Origin: Pezizomycotina sp. ARF18
Lineage: Eukaryota > Ascomycota
Length of the DNA stretch: 47,558 bases
NCBI GenBank assembly: GCA_002224055.1
Contig: AZLU01000283.1
Coordinates: 1-47,558, forward strand
Direction: 5' to 3'
Shown here piece by piece: positions 33,522 through 45,559 of this stretch; within the stretch, counting starts at the first letter, position 1, and the number at the start of each line of letters is the position of its first letter. The notes under the pieces are model-generated. The model searched no databases. It saw only the letters and a list, made by a program, of their open reading frames with translations, and was not told where the DNA came from. Made by a program: the position numbers and the translations under genes.

Positions 33522-34631
33522 CGTGTCTAGTAAGAGAGGGGGGGAATTAAAAAGAATAAAAAGAAAAGAAAAGGAAGAATAAGTAATCTTATTAGTATTA
33601 CTCAAGTATGGATGAGGAGGAGGGTACTACTGTTTGATAATATAATAATTTCGGGTATTCCTCAAGATACAGGTATTTCTTAAGTAAGTATCTTCTTCCT
33701 GGTTTCTTTTTCTTTCTTTCTTTCTTTCTCTTCCCTTTCCTGTTTGTATTTATCTTCTCTTGCTTTTACGGATTAGAAAGTACTAGTAGCAATTATACGC
33801 TAGAAATTAATATCAATCCAGAGTAACAATTAAAAAAGGCTACTATCTTGTCTTTTTCGAGTACGTACAGCTGCTGTGCAAAAACAAGTTGAGCTTTGAG
33901 TCAATTGAGCCGCCAATTCACGTAGGGACTAGAATTGATTGATATGCTAATTGAAATCACATTTGGCAGTATAGCTGTAAATACTCGAAAGGGGACAGTG
34001 CTCAGTGTATTAAGCTCTCTCTTCTCCCCGCCACGTTCTTTTTTCTTTCTGATATATACTTAAGTATATATATATATATATATTCTTGTTTCCTCGTCTA
34101 CTTACTCGGTTCTGAAGTGTTCTCAATTTTGCGTACTTTTATTTTGCTTGTACGATAAATACTTGAAGACAATAATAATAGTGGATCTATCGAGCTATGA
34201 AAGGAGTAAGCAAAGAGCACCTACCAATAGATAAAAGTATTTTAGCTACGACTAAAAAAGTACTTTTTTTTTTATCAGGCCCTTTTTTCACTTTGGTCGT
34301 AAAAGTAGTATATAGTAATAATATCATAATGATATCCTTTTTCAAGACTTAATGGTAAATGTCCGATTTGCAAATGATAATACTTAATAATGATATTTAA
34401 TGGTTAATTATTTTTTATTTTTTTTTTTTTTTTTTTTGGTATTTCCTCTGTATAAACTAACAGGTGAACGGAAGAGAGGGAAGGAAACTGTTGATAAACC
34501 GCTTCAAAGCGGAGTAAACAATAAACAAAAATCTCTCTGGGAGCCCTTCTATCTCTCCGAGCCCAACCCGCGTCCACGCCGAGAGAGAGGGGTAATGAGA
34601 TACCTAGCTAGATAATCAGTTTGGTAAAGAG

Positions 34632-34695
<64 letters not shown>

Positions 34696-34720
34696 ACTAC
34701 TACTACTATTACTACTCTAC
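34632..34720. repeat. (CTA)n microsatellite
   Basis: Nearly 30 CTA/TAC units, interrupted near 34694 and 34709. Intergenic. Confidence 0.95.
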
Positions 34721-34826
34721 TAAGACTCCACCTCAACCACGCCTAGGACGCTAAACCCAAAAAAAAAGAACACCCACCTAAAAAAGGAAAAAGAAGTAAT
34801 AGTAGTATAAGATTATTGACAAAGAA

Positions 34827-34845
34827 GGGGGGGGGGGGGGGGGGG
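34827..34845. repeat. Run of about 19 G
   Basis: An uninterrupted G homopolymer, the only long G/C run in the window; all other long runs are A or T. Confidence 0.95.
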
Positions 34846-36860
34846 TTAATACAATGTGTGTCCAATAAATATAAATCACGATGTCCTTCGAATTGAGTTT
34901 TTTCAAGTTTAAAGGGCGAAATGAAATAACACTTAATATATATTACTACTTTTTTTTACCCACCCCGCAATTTTCTTTTCTTTTCTTTCTCTTTTTGTTT
35001 CCCCTTTAACCTCTTACTTCCGGCTTCCTTCCGAAAGTAGGTATTTATTTTTATATAACTTGTATTTATTTTTTAAGTTGGGGGGCACGAGGCAAAGAAT
35101 ACTGTAAAGAGGAGCCTTTTTTTTTTTTTTCCCAATAATAGTTATATTTAATTTAAACAGTGCCATCGAGAAACCCCGATTTTGAGTGAATAGTTCACGA
35201 GAAACACGTGGCTAAGAATTTCTAAAGTTATTTAAAGGGTCTGTTTTAATAAAGTCGAACCTCTTGCGGAGTGTATACTTCTTACCTACAGTTGTTAGTG
35301 TATCATGCCGAAGAAACAATCTACTTCCCTTTTCCAACCATTCTCCTCAAGGGTGAAAAAGGGACTCCATACATTAAGTATATATATATACCTAACATAT
35401 ATACCAGTCTAAAAAATAAAATAAATAAAATAAATAAATAAAATAAAATAAAATAAAAGAGGTGATTAAATAAATTCTTAAATCCTCGGAATACTTTATA
35501 GTATTCGGACCTTAATCTCCTATTTAATGTAACTACTTGGCTCGTTACCAGTAATTTCCATACTTATAAAATAGATACTTATATATATACACATATATAT
35601 AACATGGGCAAAGAAGAGAATTAACATAAAAGAAAAAGAGAATAAGAGAAAACACAAGGTATTATTATTAGGCTAGAAAAGTATATACATAAAAAAGGAC
35701 TTACATATATTGATTCATATATATAGCAGTATACATATATATATATATTAGTGCAAGCGATTAATAAGTCAAGCGAGATAATAACTTGAAGATGAGAAGA
35801 GAAAGCAAAGGAGAAAAGAAAAAGGAAAAGGGAAACGAACGCAGAAAACAAAGAGACATGCAAATGTCAAAGATAGCTTTGCACAGGGCTGATCTCTTTA
35901 TAAAAAAAAAAACACTACAAGAAAAAGAAAAAGTGCCATGGCCTCCCGCTTTATGAGAATCTTTCTCTTCTTTTGTTTTGGTAAAACTACACCCCTCCCT
36001 TTTATTAGTATTTTACAAATGACTTTCGAGGTATTTGAAGATGAATGAAAGTAATGCCTTTATGAAAAGAAACACATGAATAAAAATAAACATACGCACC
36101 TTTACCCGCGAAGATGCAAAAAAAAAAAAAAAAAAAAAAAAAATTGGGAAGAAAGAAAGGGAGAAGCCGTACAAAAAGATAGCGCCAAATAAAAGTGGTA
36201 ACCGTTAACCGAGGCGCGTGACAATCAATAGGCAGTATATGCATATGCATATATATCTAGAGACTGAGTAATGACAAGGTGTGTAATAAAGGGGAGTCGG
36301 TGTCGGAGGCGGAGATCGTCATAGCGGCAAAGGGAAAGAAGAGGGCGAGGAGAAGGATATTTAGGATAATTAGAGAGATGGAAGGAGGGAGGCAAGAGGC
36401 GGACGGCTTGTGAATTGAGAATGACGACAGCGAAAGAGAACACATGTACTGATGCAGCGATAACCAAACATGACAGATATCGGTACCAAAAAAAAAAAAA
36501 AAGGACGTAAAAGAAAACAAAAGAGAAAAAAGGAGCGAATGAATAGGTATGCTAAGATTATAAATACTAGGTATTATGAAACCACTCGTGCAACGCAAGG
36601 AAAACCTAAACCCACTCCATGAACGGTCGTGAAGTAACGACAGCACAAACCAGAGACCAAAAAGAAAAAAAAAAGGAAAAAAGGAAAACTGTACTTTCGC
36701 ACTGTTGGTTGTGCACATCTCGGAACCTTGAGACATACGAAGGAGGCGGACAAGGCTTCGTAAAGGAGGACTTGCATTCCAAAGAGATAGATAGAGTAAG
36801 AGTAGAGGCGGTCCAACACGTAAACCACCCAGATTATGGCGGTTAGATTGCTGCATGATT

Positions 36861-39800
36861 TTAGTCGTCATTCATCGCGACGTCTTCGGGTGGTGGCGAA
36901 ACGATCGTTGTCGGTGTTTTAACGGTTTCTTTCTCCTTTACATCATGCTCCTCTGATCCACAGATTCTCTGCGTTCGTCCACGCTGGATAGCGGCGCGGC
37001 ACCGTTGTCGTCTGCCGGTTGTGTTGACGAGCGTTCGCGCGCTTCCTTTCCGGCGCCACGGGCTCTCATCCGGTCTCTTCTTGACCTCCGGTCCGCCTCC
37101 GCATTTTTACGCCGTGCGCGAGCCCCATCCGGGTCATCAGTGCCGCTGCCGCATCCCCTGCATCCGAACTATTTCCTCGCAGGCCTAGAAGCAGCTTCTT
37201 CGCCATCGCTGCTGGATCTTCGGGTCGGCTTCTTTGGCGTTGGCTGCCTCGGTACTCGGTACCGTCGCAGAGAGCGGGGGTGATGCTGCGGTCCCGGAAG
37301 TAGTTGCCTCCGCGTTTTGTTCCTTATTTTCGGTCGCCGCAGCTTTACCAGCGTCCGCTTCATCCGCGGCAGCTACAGATGCTGTTGATGCAGCGCGACG
37401 TGAACCATTGGATCGCATCCTGGCCCTGCGGCGAGCATCCCGTTTGTCTTTGACTTCTGGCGCTGCGGCACGTAGCTTCTCTAGCAAACTGTCCATTGCC
37501 CCGGCTGTCGTCGGCGAAGGCGGAGGTCCGCCTCCGGCGCTCATGAGGCTGCTGCTCGACAAATTAGGGTTAAGGTATTTACGGCGCGCTTCATACTCTT
37601 TCCGTTTGCGCTCCTTCTCCAGATTATTCCCCTTGCTTGCTGTAAAAGAGTAAAGGGCATTTTGTTAGTGACTAATCCTTTAGAAATTCACGTCCTACGG
37701 ATTCGTATCGTTGTTCGAGGTCAAGAGGCACGTACCTGATACTCCTTGAGGAAGTTGACGATCTTTGAAAAGAACGTCGCTTTCGCTTGTTCATCCTTTG
37801 GATCTTCGCCGAACATTCTCAGAAGCTTATCGTAAATGTCGGTCATGTTGTCAAGATGAGCTTTGAGATATACGGCCTTGTTGCGCGCGTCGGGCATAAC
37901 GGGAACAACGACTCTGAAACACGATCTTGAGGGTGAACTTTTGTGGTTCACTGAGGGTTCCATTGTCAATCGACCTTTGTACGTTGTCGATTTCAGCAAT
38001 GAACCTCTTCGCGTCACCTTCGAGTTGCTCAACCGATACTAGAGAACGTTATTTGGGTTAGCACATTGCGAAATTGGTTTATGTACGTTAAAATAATTGC
38101 AATGTTTTATCTACTATTACCTTTTGCGACCTTAAAACACGAAGCAAGTTCATCCAATATTGTGTCGAACTGCGGGAAATGTTTTCTGACGGTACTTCCA
38201 CCAAATCCAAGAAAGTCCTTTCGTTTGTGGCATCTTTGGTCATTGGAAGTCTTGCCAGAGACCGAGTTTGAATCCGTTCGAAAATTTCGATGACTCATTC
38301 ATATAGTTCATGAGTTCGAGGATGAGCTGAGAATCTAAATGTTAGTCGCTGGTTGCTTATAGATGATTGGTTTTGCGCATTTGGTACGATGGGATGGACA
38401 ACATACGCCGAGGATATTTTTGAAATTCTTGCAGTCCTTTATTGCGTCGGACGCTTCGATAACCTGGTTAAGTTTCGCTACGATGTCGTTGTACTCAGGC
38501 TCCAGTGATCTGATCAAGGAAAAGCCCTCATTCTTGCCCTCCAGTAATGATTGCAGTTAACGAACGTTTCAAGATTGATTTGGTCTTCCCTGCTTAGCTC
38601 GTTCGGGTCGCTTTCTTCGCAAGTTTGGCGGCATCCGGGCGAGTCCAGTCAGTGCTATATGGATTGAGCTGTTTCATGACATTGTCCGGAACATTGCACA
38701 GTTCCTCCGTCTTCAAAAACTCAAGAATGGCGTCGTCCTCGATGATGGATGGTCACATTGCAAAATCTTGATGATAATTTGATCCGGAGGAAGCTGCGAA
38801 AACTTGCTAAGGCTAATCTCTGTAAAGGTGGAGGCATATCAAAATTAGTATAAAAAAAAGAAAAGAAAAAAAATAGCTTCATGAAGAGGGGCGAAGTGAA
38901 TAATTGTGAAATGGTCCGCCAACACTTACGGAATTTCTTGCTCATGTCGTTGCCCAGAATCTGCTTCTTTTCCTTGCTGCCTTTTTTGCCTTTTCCCAGA
39001 ATCTTGACATCTTCATATAGAGTCCTTTTCCATTTCGTCCCAGATACCCTTTTGACCAAGAGACATATATAGTTCCTCTCGGGTATCCTTCTCTTTCGCC
39101 CAGAATGTGTATTCTACACCATCGAGTCTTTCCAGATGCATCTGCTTTAGTTTCTTCCTGGGCGGGTAGGGGATACGACGAGGTTGGGTGAAGGCATCGG
39201 TGAGGCAAGGGCCACGGCACTGAGGTTCGGCAAAGGCGGCGGAGGCGGCGGCGTGGGCCCACTTCCGGTCCATCCAGGAACTTGAGGTCCGCCCATTCCG
39301 GAGGAGGCGGAGGAGGCGGTGGACCTCCCAATTTTGAATCCAGGAGGAGGTGGAGGCGGCGGCGGCGGCGGCGGTGGAGCTCCGCCTTTGAATCCAGGTA
39401 AGGGCGGCGGTGGAGGCGGTGGGGCCCACCCGTGAAGCCCGGAAGCGGAGGAGGCGGTGGCGGCGGTGGTCCGCCCGTGAAGCCTGGGAGAGGCGGCGGC
39501 GGCGGCGGCGGCGGACCTGTGAACTCTTTCGATTGCCCCTCGGGTTTGTTTGCATCGGGTTCAGTGATATCGATCGGCGTGGCGGGAGCATTGGAATCGA
39601 GACTTGGATGGGAAGGACCTGTCGTAATGCCTTCATTGTCGTCATCATGCTCGCCATCACGCTTGTTGTCTTCTTCGTCGCTTTCGCCAAACTTTTTCAC
39701 CTTGGCGGCCAGTTCACCCAAGAGCCCCGTCGCTTGTGCCGGGTTCATCTTGTCACTTTGGAGCACGGGCCGTTTCATTTGGACTAATCGCGGTTTTTCG

Positions 39801-42800
39801 TAGATTATGGCCTCTTCGTCATCGCCCTCGTCGCTAGAGCTCAATGTTGGGGACGACATGCTTTCGGTATTCCGTTTCTTGGGCTTGGATGATCGCTTTC
39901 GAACAATACTGGACCGTTGCAACGAGCCAGATTTAGCCCTGGTCACGCTACCAAGTGCCCCAAGCATCCCATGGCTTTCAGCTCCCTGTTCCAAATGCTC
40001 CAATTCTAATCGTTCGCTTCGCGCTGAACCTCATCCATGCGCTCTCTCAATTCCCGAAGCCTTTCGCTGGGGGCCACTTCTTGCCAAGCCTTGCCCTCGA
40101 GTTTAAATTCGGTCTTTTTGCGTTCCAGTTGCTTTTCTAATTTTTCCATAAGACGCTCGCGGTCGAGGATGCCTTGCATCTTTTCTACTCCCATAGAATC
40201 GATCTCATCTTTAGCATTGACCTTGCCGAACTTCTCACCCCCTTGCAATCCAGACTTGCCGTCCTTCACATTCTGCTTCGCAGTTTGAGAAGTGGTCCAG
40301 TCGCCGGCGTCTCGAAGCATCAGGTAGAGCTCCCTCGTCTCAAGTTCGCTCCTCTGGAGCTGCTGCATATGTGTTCGTTGAAGGTCCTCTAGTTCCGCCT
40401 TGAGGCCGTCAATTTGTCGCCTCTGAACATCTATCACAGCATCTTGCTCTTTGAGCTGCTTTTGTAGCTTGGCAATGAGGCCGTCAGCTCCCATTGCAAC
40501 TGTAGCTTTCATGGCATCACGCTCGGCTATAGCGCTCTCAGCGAGCTTCTTGGAATCTGCAGCTTCTTCGAGGGCTTGCCTCGCCTCGGAATCAGTGTGA
40601 AGATTGTCGAGGAGACTCTGGACTGAGAAGTTCAGCGAAGACTTTAGATCCATGTCCGGGAGCCGGCGATCCATAACGACATACGACAAGATCGCATCGA
40701 TGAGCTGAAATAGTCGAAGGCGATCCCCACCGTCATTGTCGCGCACCAGCAACATATGCTGCATAGCGCTCACGAAATAATCTTGAGACTCGCCGCCACC
40801 TAACCTCGAGACGATCGCCTCTACAATCTGCACCGGGTCGTTCATGTCTTTCGGCATATTGAGAAAGCTACCGCCGTCATCGTCGATTCCCAATGTGCTA
40901 TCGCCGGCCCCACGGTTACCATCTCGCTCGAGAAAGTCCTCATAGTCCAGAGCGGCCTCCTCCTCGTACTTATCGATCTGCTTGTCGATGAGGTCGTAGT
41001 TGAATCCCCGCATTTTCGTCATGATACGAGCGAGTCCGCAGCCCTTGAGTTGCGCCCGAATGTGGATCCTTGTCGCCACATCTTCAGCACCGCTGGCGAG
41101 AACATTTATCAAGAAGAGCGTGCTCAGAGCGTATTCCATCAGGAGGTTCTCCATCCTATTCCACCACTCCTGACTTCCTCAGACGCCCCACAAGACTACC
41201 CATTTTCCCCCGTCCATCGATCGTGACTTCTACAATCCTCATCCATTCGTCGAAACGGCCCAATTCGGCGGGTTTGTGTGCTTTGATCTGGTCAAGCGCC
41301 TGAAGGACCCGAGCGTGGCCATTTGGCTTATCCCAGTGACACAAGAATGTCAAAACCTCGGAAACCAGCTTACGCGTGGGGAGACGAGGCGACGTGAGCG
41401 ACGCTGCGACAGCGAGAATGCATGATTGATGCTGTAAGGCATCGTCTGCTCCATATTTGTTGTTCATGAGCGACTTAGACATTTGACCAAGTCGTACTCT
41501 TTGTCTAAGTCGGCCTTTTTGTCGTGATTGATTTTTGAGAGAACTTCTGTCAGAGCAACCTGACCGTGGGCTTCTAAAAAGTCTTTTACCCAGCTGTGAG
41601 TGCATTAGGACCTGTTCGAAAGCGATAAAAGGTAATAAAAAAGATAACCAAAAAAAAAGCAATGAATAGAACCAAAAGGGAATGCGCAACATGAGGATGA
41701 GGAAAAATATAGAACAAGAAAAGAGCGATATTGATAAGGGAACGATAAACAAGGAACTATCGAAACTATCGACATGATTGGCAGGTGCACTGAGGGTTTA
41801 TCCCTTTCATGGTACTGGAGGAGAAAAGAAAATAAGATCTTTTTCTCCTTATTTTCTTTTCTTTCAAAAGGGAAGCGGTATGCGGAGGAAAGGGGATATG
41901 TGCGATGTCGTGGTCGACGCACATAAAGAAAAAGAAAACATGGCACAATTTAAAAAAAATTTTCCCCAATCACCCCACAAGGAGAAAAAGTCAAGCACTT
42001 TGCATAAGCTATCACCCACACCACCAAAAAAAAAAGAAAAAAAAAAAAGGGCCGAACCTCAGCTACAACAAAGGGATATATCAAAGGATCGCGGAAGAAG
42101 AACAAAGAAAATGCACGAAATGTTAAAGTTATTAGAGGAAACACCTCTTTTTAGGGAGAAAGCTTTGGGGTGACAAGAGTTTTATAATAATATAAAATTT
42201 TTATTCTTGGAAAAAAAAAGGAAGGAAGAAAAAGAAAGGGATTGGGAACTTACAGTAGCGGCTGAGTCCGGAGACTAACAGCAAGACTCCCCAATTCTTG
42301 GCTTGTGATCGGAGGACCTCCTTGACCATCGCTGTAGAGCTTACGAACAAACCACTGGGGGCTCTGCTCATCCACGTCCTGCCACCGTACGCCGCCAACC
42401 CAGCTGCAGTAATACCTATTTGTCCAGTCGCACTGAGAGCATACTATTAGCTTTTTCCCGGGCCGCTTTTTTCCGCTGTTCGGCTTGAAACTCTGCCAAT
42501 CGGTCCTGAAAGATCAATGTCCATTTCTTTGACGCCGGGTATGCCTGCATTTGACGTTTCGCCTGCTCTGGCAAATTCTTGAAATCCCGAAGATTCATTA
42601 GCTCGATAAACATCCGCTCGATAACACGCTCATCCTTCGGCTTTTCCAGCTTGAACTCTTTGGCGGCTGATGCATCATGCTTGTCGTGTTGTGATGGTGA
42701 TGGTGGTGATGCTTGTCGTATGGTGTTACGGCGGGCGGTGGTGGCATCGATGAGGTCTGCGCCACCGCTGTTAGGCATTGTTGCCGCACCGCTGTTACCC

Positions 42801-43479
42801 TTATCGCGCTCAAGTTGAAACTTCCCGGTTTCGGAAGGTCTTCGATGCTCGAAAAAAAGCTATTCCTGTGAGTGGAGCCCGAGCTGATGAACACTGGTGT
42901 GATCTGTGGAGCTCCTGGGGTTGTCAACGTCGGTCCACCAAAGGATGAGCTATGGAAGATATGGAATTGCTCGGGGAATTCGTGGCCCGAAAGCGGAAGG
43001 ATGTTGAGCACAGGACCGGCAGCTATCGTTGCATGGATGAACCACCGGACAGATGAGGGCGCCCTCGGCCCAGAAGGATGGATATTTGGCCAGTGTAGTA
43101 CGGATCTTGATAGGCGTACCCATGCCGATATAATCATCTCCATCTCCGCCACGTGACGAAGATTGCTCTGAATGCTTCTTATATCGCCAGGCCCTTCTCG
43201 ACATCTGTGATCACTCGAGCGAGATGGGTACCATCTATGGCGGTTCGTACGGTATCGTTGTGATGTTTCGCACTGAAGATCGGCGAAGCTGTCGTAGGAC
43301 TATTACTTCGAGGGTAGCCATTGTCTGATTGACCTTTATAAGGTACAGGTGGGGGGAGGAGGTGACTGGGACGAATTCGGAGGTCCCGTAGTAAACGAAG
43401 AGGGCAGTGTTTCCTTCCTCGCGAAAATAGCGACCTTCCACTGGACGACGTCCGTGAAGGGCCGACCCTGGTTAGACAT
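36861..43479 (-). CDS. Formin (SepA/Bni1 type)
   Basis: Nucleates actin cables for polarised growth and septation. Minus strand: a disordered N-terminus from ATG 43479 (ARVITDVEKGL and a TARRNTIRQASPP segment). The GTPase-binding/DID region starts with DERVIERMFIELMNLRDFKN and EQAKRQMQAYPASKKWTLIF (about 42630-42510), then QELGSLAVSLRTQPL, a 660-nt intron (41594-42253), WVKDFLEAHGQVALTEVLSK, LPTRKLVSEVLTFLCHWDKP and an uninterrupted 382-residue frame (41154-40006) with MENLLMEYALSTLFLINVLA and a long coiled coil. FH1 is a series of polyproline blocks PPPPPPPPLPGFTGG (about 39520-39300). FH2 begins KLKQMHLERLDGVEYTFWAK (about 39155 down). The DAD is clear: GAMDSLLEKLRAAAPEVKDK then RDARRRARM (about 37500-37415). 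The end is EDVAMNDD and TAA 36861-36863. Slips break FH1 and FH2. Confidence 0.96.
39260..39525 (-). repeat. FH1 polyproline repeats of the formin
   Basis: On the coding strand, CCN-rich blocks encode at least five runs of six to eight prolines separated by LPGFTGG or close variants. These are profilin-binding sites in the family. Frame changes within the GC-rich repeats make the exact number uncertain. Confidence 0.88.
41594..42253 (-). other. 660-nt intron in the formin gene
   Basis: Donor GTAAGTTC (from 42253) and acceptor CACAG (41594) join CT to C TGG GTA, continuing SLRTQPLL into WVKDFLEAHGQV in frame. The interior is A/T homopolymer-rich and lacks conserved peptide; open frames inside it on either strand are low complexity. 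Confidence 0.8.
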
Positions 43480-44018
43480 AAGTGAATGTCGGTGATCCTA
43501 TAGTTACTCGTGTGTATTACCTGATCAGACTACGCGAAGGAAAAGAAAAAAGGGAAAGGAGGGCCGTTCTCAGCGCGATAAGAAGGCGGCAGTGAAGATT
43601 AAAGAAGGGAGGTATCTATCTTATGAAGTTACTATAATCTTAAAAGGAAGAAAGGGGAGGAGAGTCGAGGATGAATGTTGAGAAAGAAAGATAAATAATA
43701 AATAAATAAATAAATAAAAAGAGTAAACAGAGAGAAGGAGAGCAGAGGAGCTAAAATAGATCGGGTCGTACGCAAGGAGATTTCCAGACGTGTTTTGAGC
43801 AATGCTTCCTTTTCGTAGGCCCTTAGGAAGCAAGGCGTCGTAGAAAAAGAACGGCGTGACTAAAGAGAAGAGTGGACAGCATAGGCTTTTTGTTTCGTGC
43901 AGAGTCAAGTTACCCGATCAGCCGTTCCTCAATAATCATTAAACAATAGTCTCCCGCGGCGTCGCTAGTTTTTATTCTATTCTATTCTGTTGGTTTGTTT
44001 TGTTTGTTTATTATTTGT

Positions 44019-44166
44019 TTTATTTTATTTTATTTTATTTTATTTTATTTTATTTTATTTATTTTATTTATTTTATTTTATTTATTTTTTTTTATTTATT
44101 TTATTTATTTTATTTTATTTATTTTATTTTATTTATTTTATTTTTTAAAAAAAAAAAAAAAAAAAA
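44019..44166. repeat. (TTTTA)n pentanucleotide repeat followed by poly(A)
   Basis: Over 120 bases of TTTTA and TTTA units ending near 44146, immediately followed by about 20 A, so the right part could fold back as T-rich against A-rich. The phenylalanine/leucine/isoleucine open frames here are artefacts of it. Confidence 0.95.
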
Positions 44167-44775
44167 GGGATCGATGTTCCTCTTGACGGTTGGAAGAAAA
44201 GCGCTTAAAAACAGCCAGTCCCTGCAATTTGTCGGCCTCCTGTATTTTAAAATTTGTTAGTTTCGAGAGTGGAAGTGGGTGGTCGACGAGTACCCGGAGT
44301 CAGACTTGTATTGAGAATCTCTTCTTCAGCTTTTTTGCTGTTCTTCTCTTCCTTTCTTATAATTATATAAGAGGACTAATAAATAGAGACACAGAAGAAG
44401 AAAGGAGGGGGAAATGGAAGTAGGAAACAACAAAGAATACTAATAATAATAATCACGAAAAAGCGGGCAGTAGGAGAAGAAGGGCAAAAAAAAAAAAAGA
44501 AAAAAAAAAAAGGTAGAGCAGTATCTTAAGAGGCCTTTTCCTCAAGAGGTGAAAGGGCACTTGCTACCGGTATTGGACTTAACTAATTTCAATAGTAATA
44601 AGTAAGTAAAGTAAAGTGTTATTTTCTTTTAAAATTAGAGGTGGGGGGTATGAGAGGAGATTGGACGAGAGGGAAGGAGAAATAAGTATAAAATAGAAGT
44701 AGAAATAGAAAAGGAAAAGAAGAAGAAAAAAAAGAAAAAAAAAGGAGAAATACATACTAAGCACAGTGACAGGCC

Positions 44776-44835
44776 AAAAATAAAAATAAAAATAAAATAA
44801 AAATAAAAATAAAAATAAAATAAAATAAAAATAAA

Positions 44836-44866
<31 letters not shown>

Positions 44867-44908
44867 TAAAAATAAAAATAAAAATAAAAATAAAAATAAA
44901 AATAAAAA
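44776..44908. repeat. (AAAAAT)n hexanucleotide repeat
   Basis: About 22 AAAAAT/AAAAT units. It mirrors, on the opposite strand, the T-rich repeat about 600 bases to the left, though with a different period. Confidence 0.95.
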
Positions 44909-45559
44909 TGGACAGCAAGGGAAACGTCTTTAAAAGTAAGGAAGGGGATGTGAAAAAGCAGCTCCTTACCCTGAGCAAAACATTTATCTTTCGAAAGATA
45001 AATACTACAGGTAACCTAGGTAGTTAAGTACTTAAGTATTCAGTTACCTAGTTAAGGCCGGTATTTTTCTTTTTCTTTTTTTCCTTTTTGAAATAGCTTG
45101 TTATACCAGATATACTGCTTATCGCTAAGTAGACCCTGGGGGAAGAAGGGTCCAGTGTTCACTGTTCAGTTGACAGTCAGTGTTCGAGATCCTCCCGCGC
45201 GGTTTCCACAGCAAGATTGCACCAAAAAAGAAATAGCCCTGCAACTTATATAGGGTCGAAGAAAAAAAAGAAATAACGCTTAGCAGATTTTAGTCGCAAT
45301 AGTTAGTAAGTAAAATAAGATAAAAATACTTGATTAAACAAAGGAAAAACACTTGAAATAATAAAATAAAATGAAAATAAAATAAATTATCAAGTGGACT
45401 TTTGGGAGATCTCCTTATCCAAAAAAGAAAAAAAAAGGGGAAAAGAATATATAGAACAAATAAAAAAACTCTTCACGTCATTTTTAGCGGGATAATGGTT
45501 AGAGACGAAATACTGGTCCCAAGTCCCAGATATTATTATTTGCAAGAGGCTACGCATTA

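Larger units (their letters stand above)
33522..36860. other. Gene-poor, microsatellite-rich 3.3 kb
   Basis: No conserved protein was recognised on either strand. It should contain the formate dehydrogenase promoter at its left end and the formin 3' UTR at its right end. It holds TTTC repeats (about 33710-33726), an AT repeat (34067-34082), a (CTA)n repeat, a G run, ATAAA repeats (about 35415-35458) and an A run (36118-36143). The open frame at 34400-34615 starts in a poly(T) tract and resembles nothing I know. Confidence 0.55.

Noticed and set aside
34632-34720. CTA repeat as a CRISPR-like or telomeric array
   Set aside because: A plain trinucleotide microsatellite with no spacers; not a telomere unit of filamentous fungi (TTAGGG).
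36257-36871. Minus-strand open frame of 204 codons just beyond the formin stop
   Set aside because: Low-complexity Ser/Leu/Phe sequence overlapping the formin 3' end and UTR; no family resemblance, no splice context.
39410-39803. Plus-strand glycine- or arginine-rich frames
   Set aside because: Antisense of the formin FH1 polyproline repeats.
43995-44260. Phe/Ile/Leu-rich frames resembling a membrane protein
   Set aside because: Translation of the TTTTA repeat.
44757-44978. Ile-Phe repeat frame on the minus strand
   Set aside because: Translation of the AAAAAT repeat.
1-45000. Biosynthetic or defence gene cluster
   Set aside because: The genes are unrelated single-copy housekeeping functions; no synthase, regulator, toxin pair or transporter grouping was seen.
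45170-45215. Possible tRNA B-box (GTGTTCGAGATCC)
   Set aside because: No A-box, acceptor stem or anticodon arm could be folded around it by eye.
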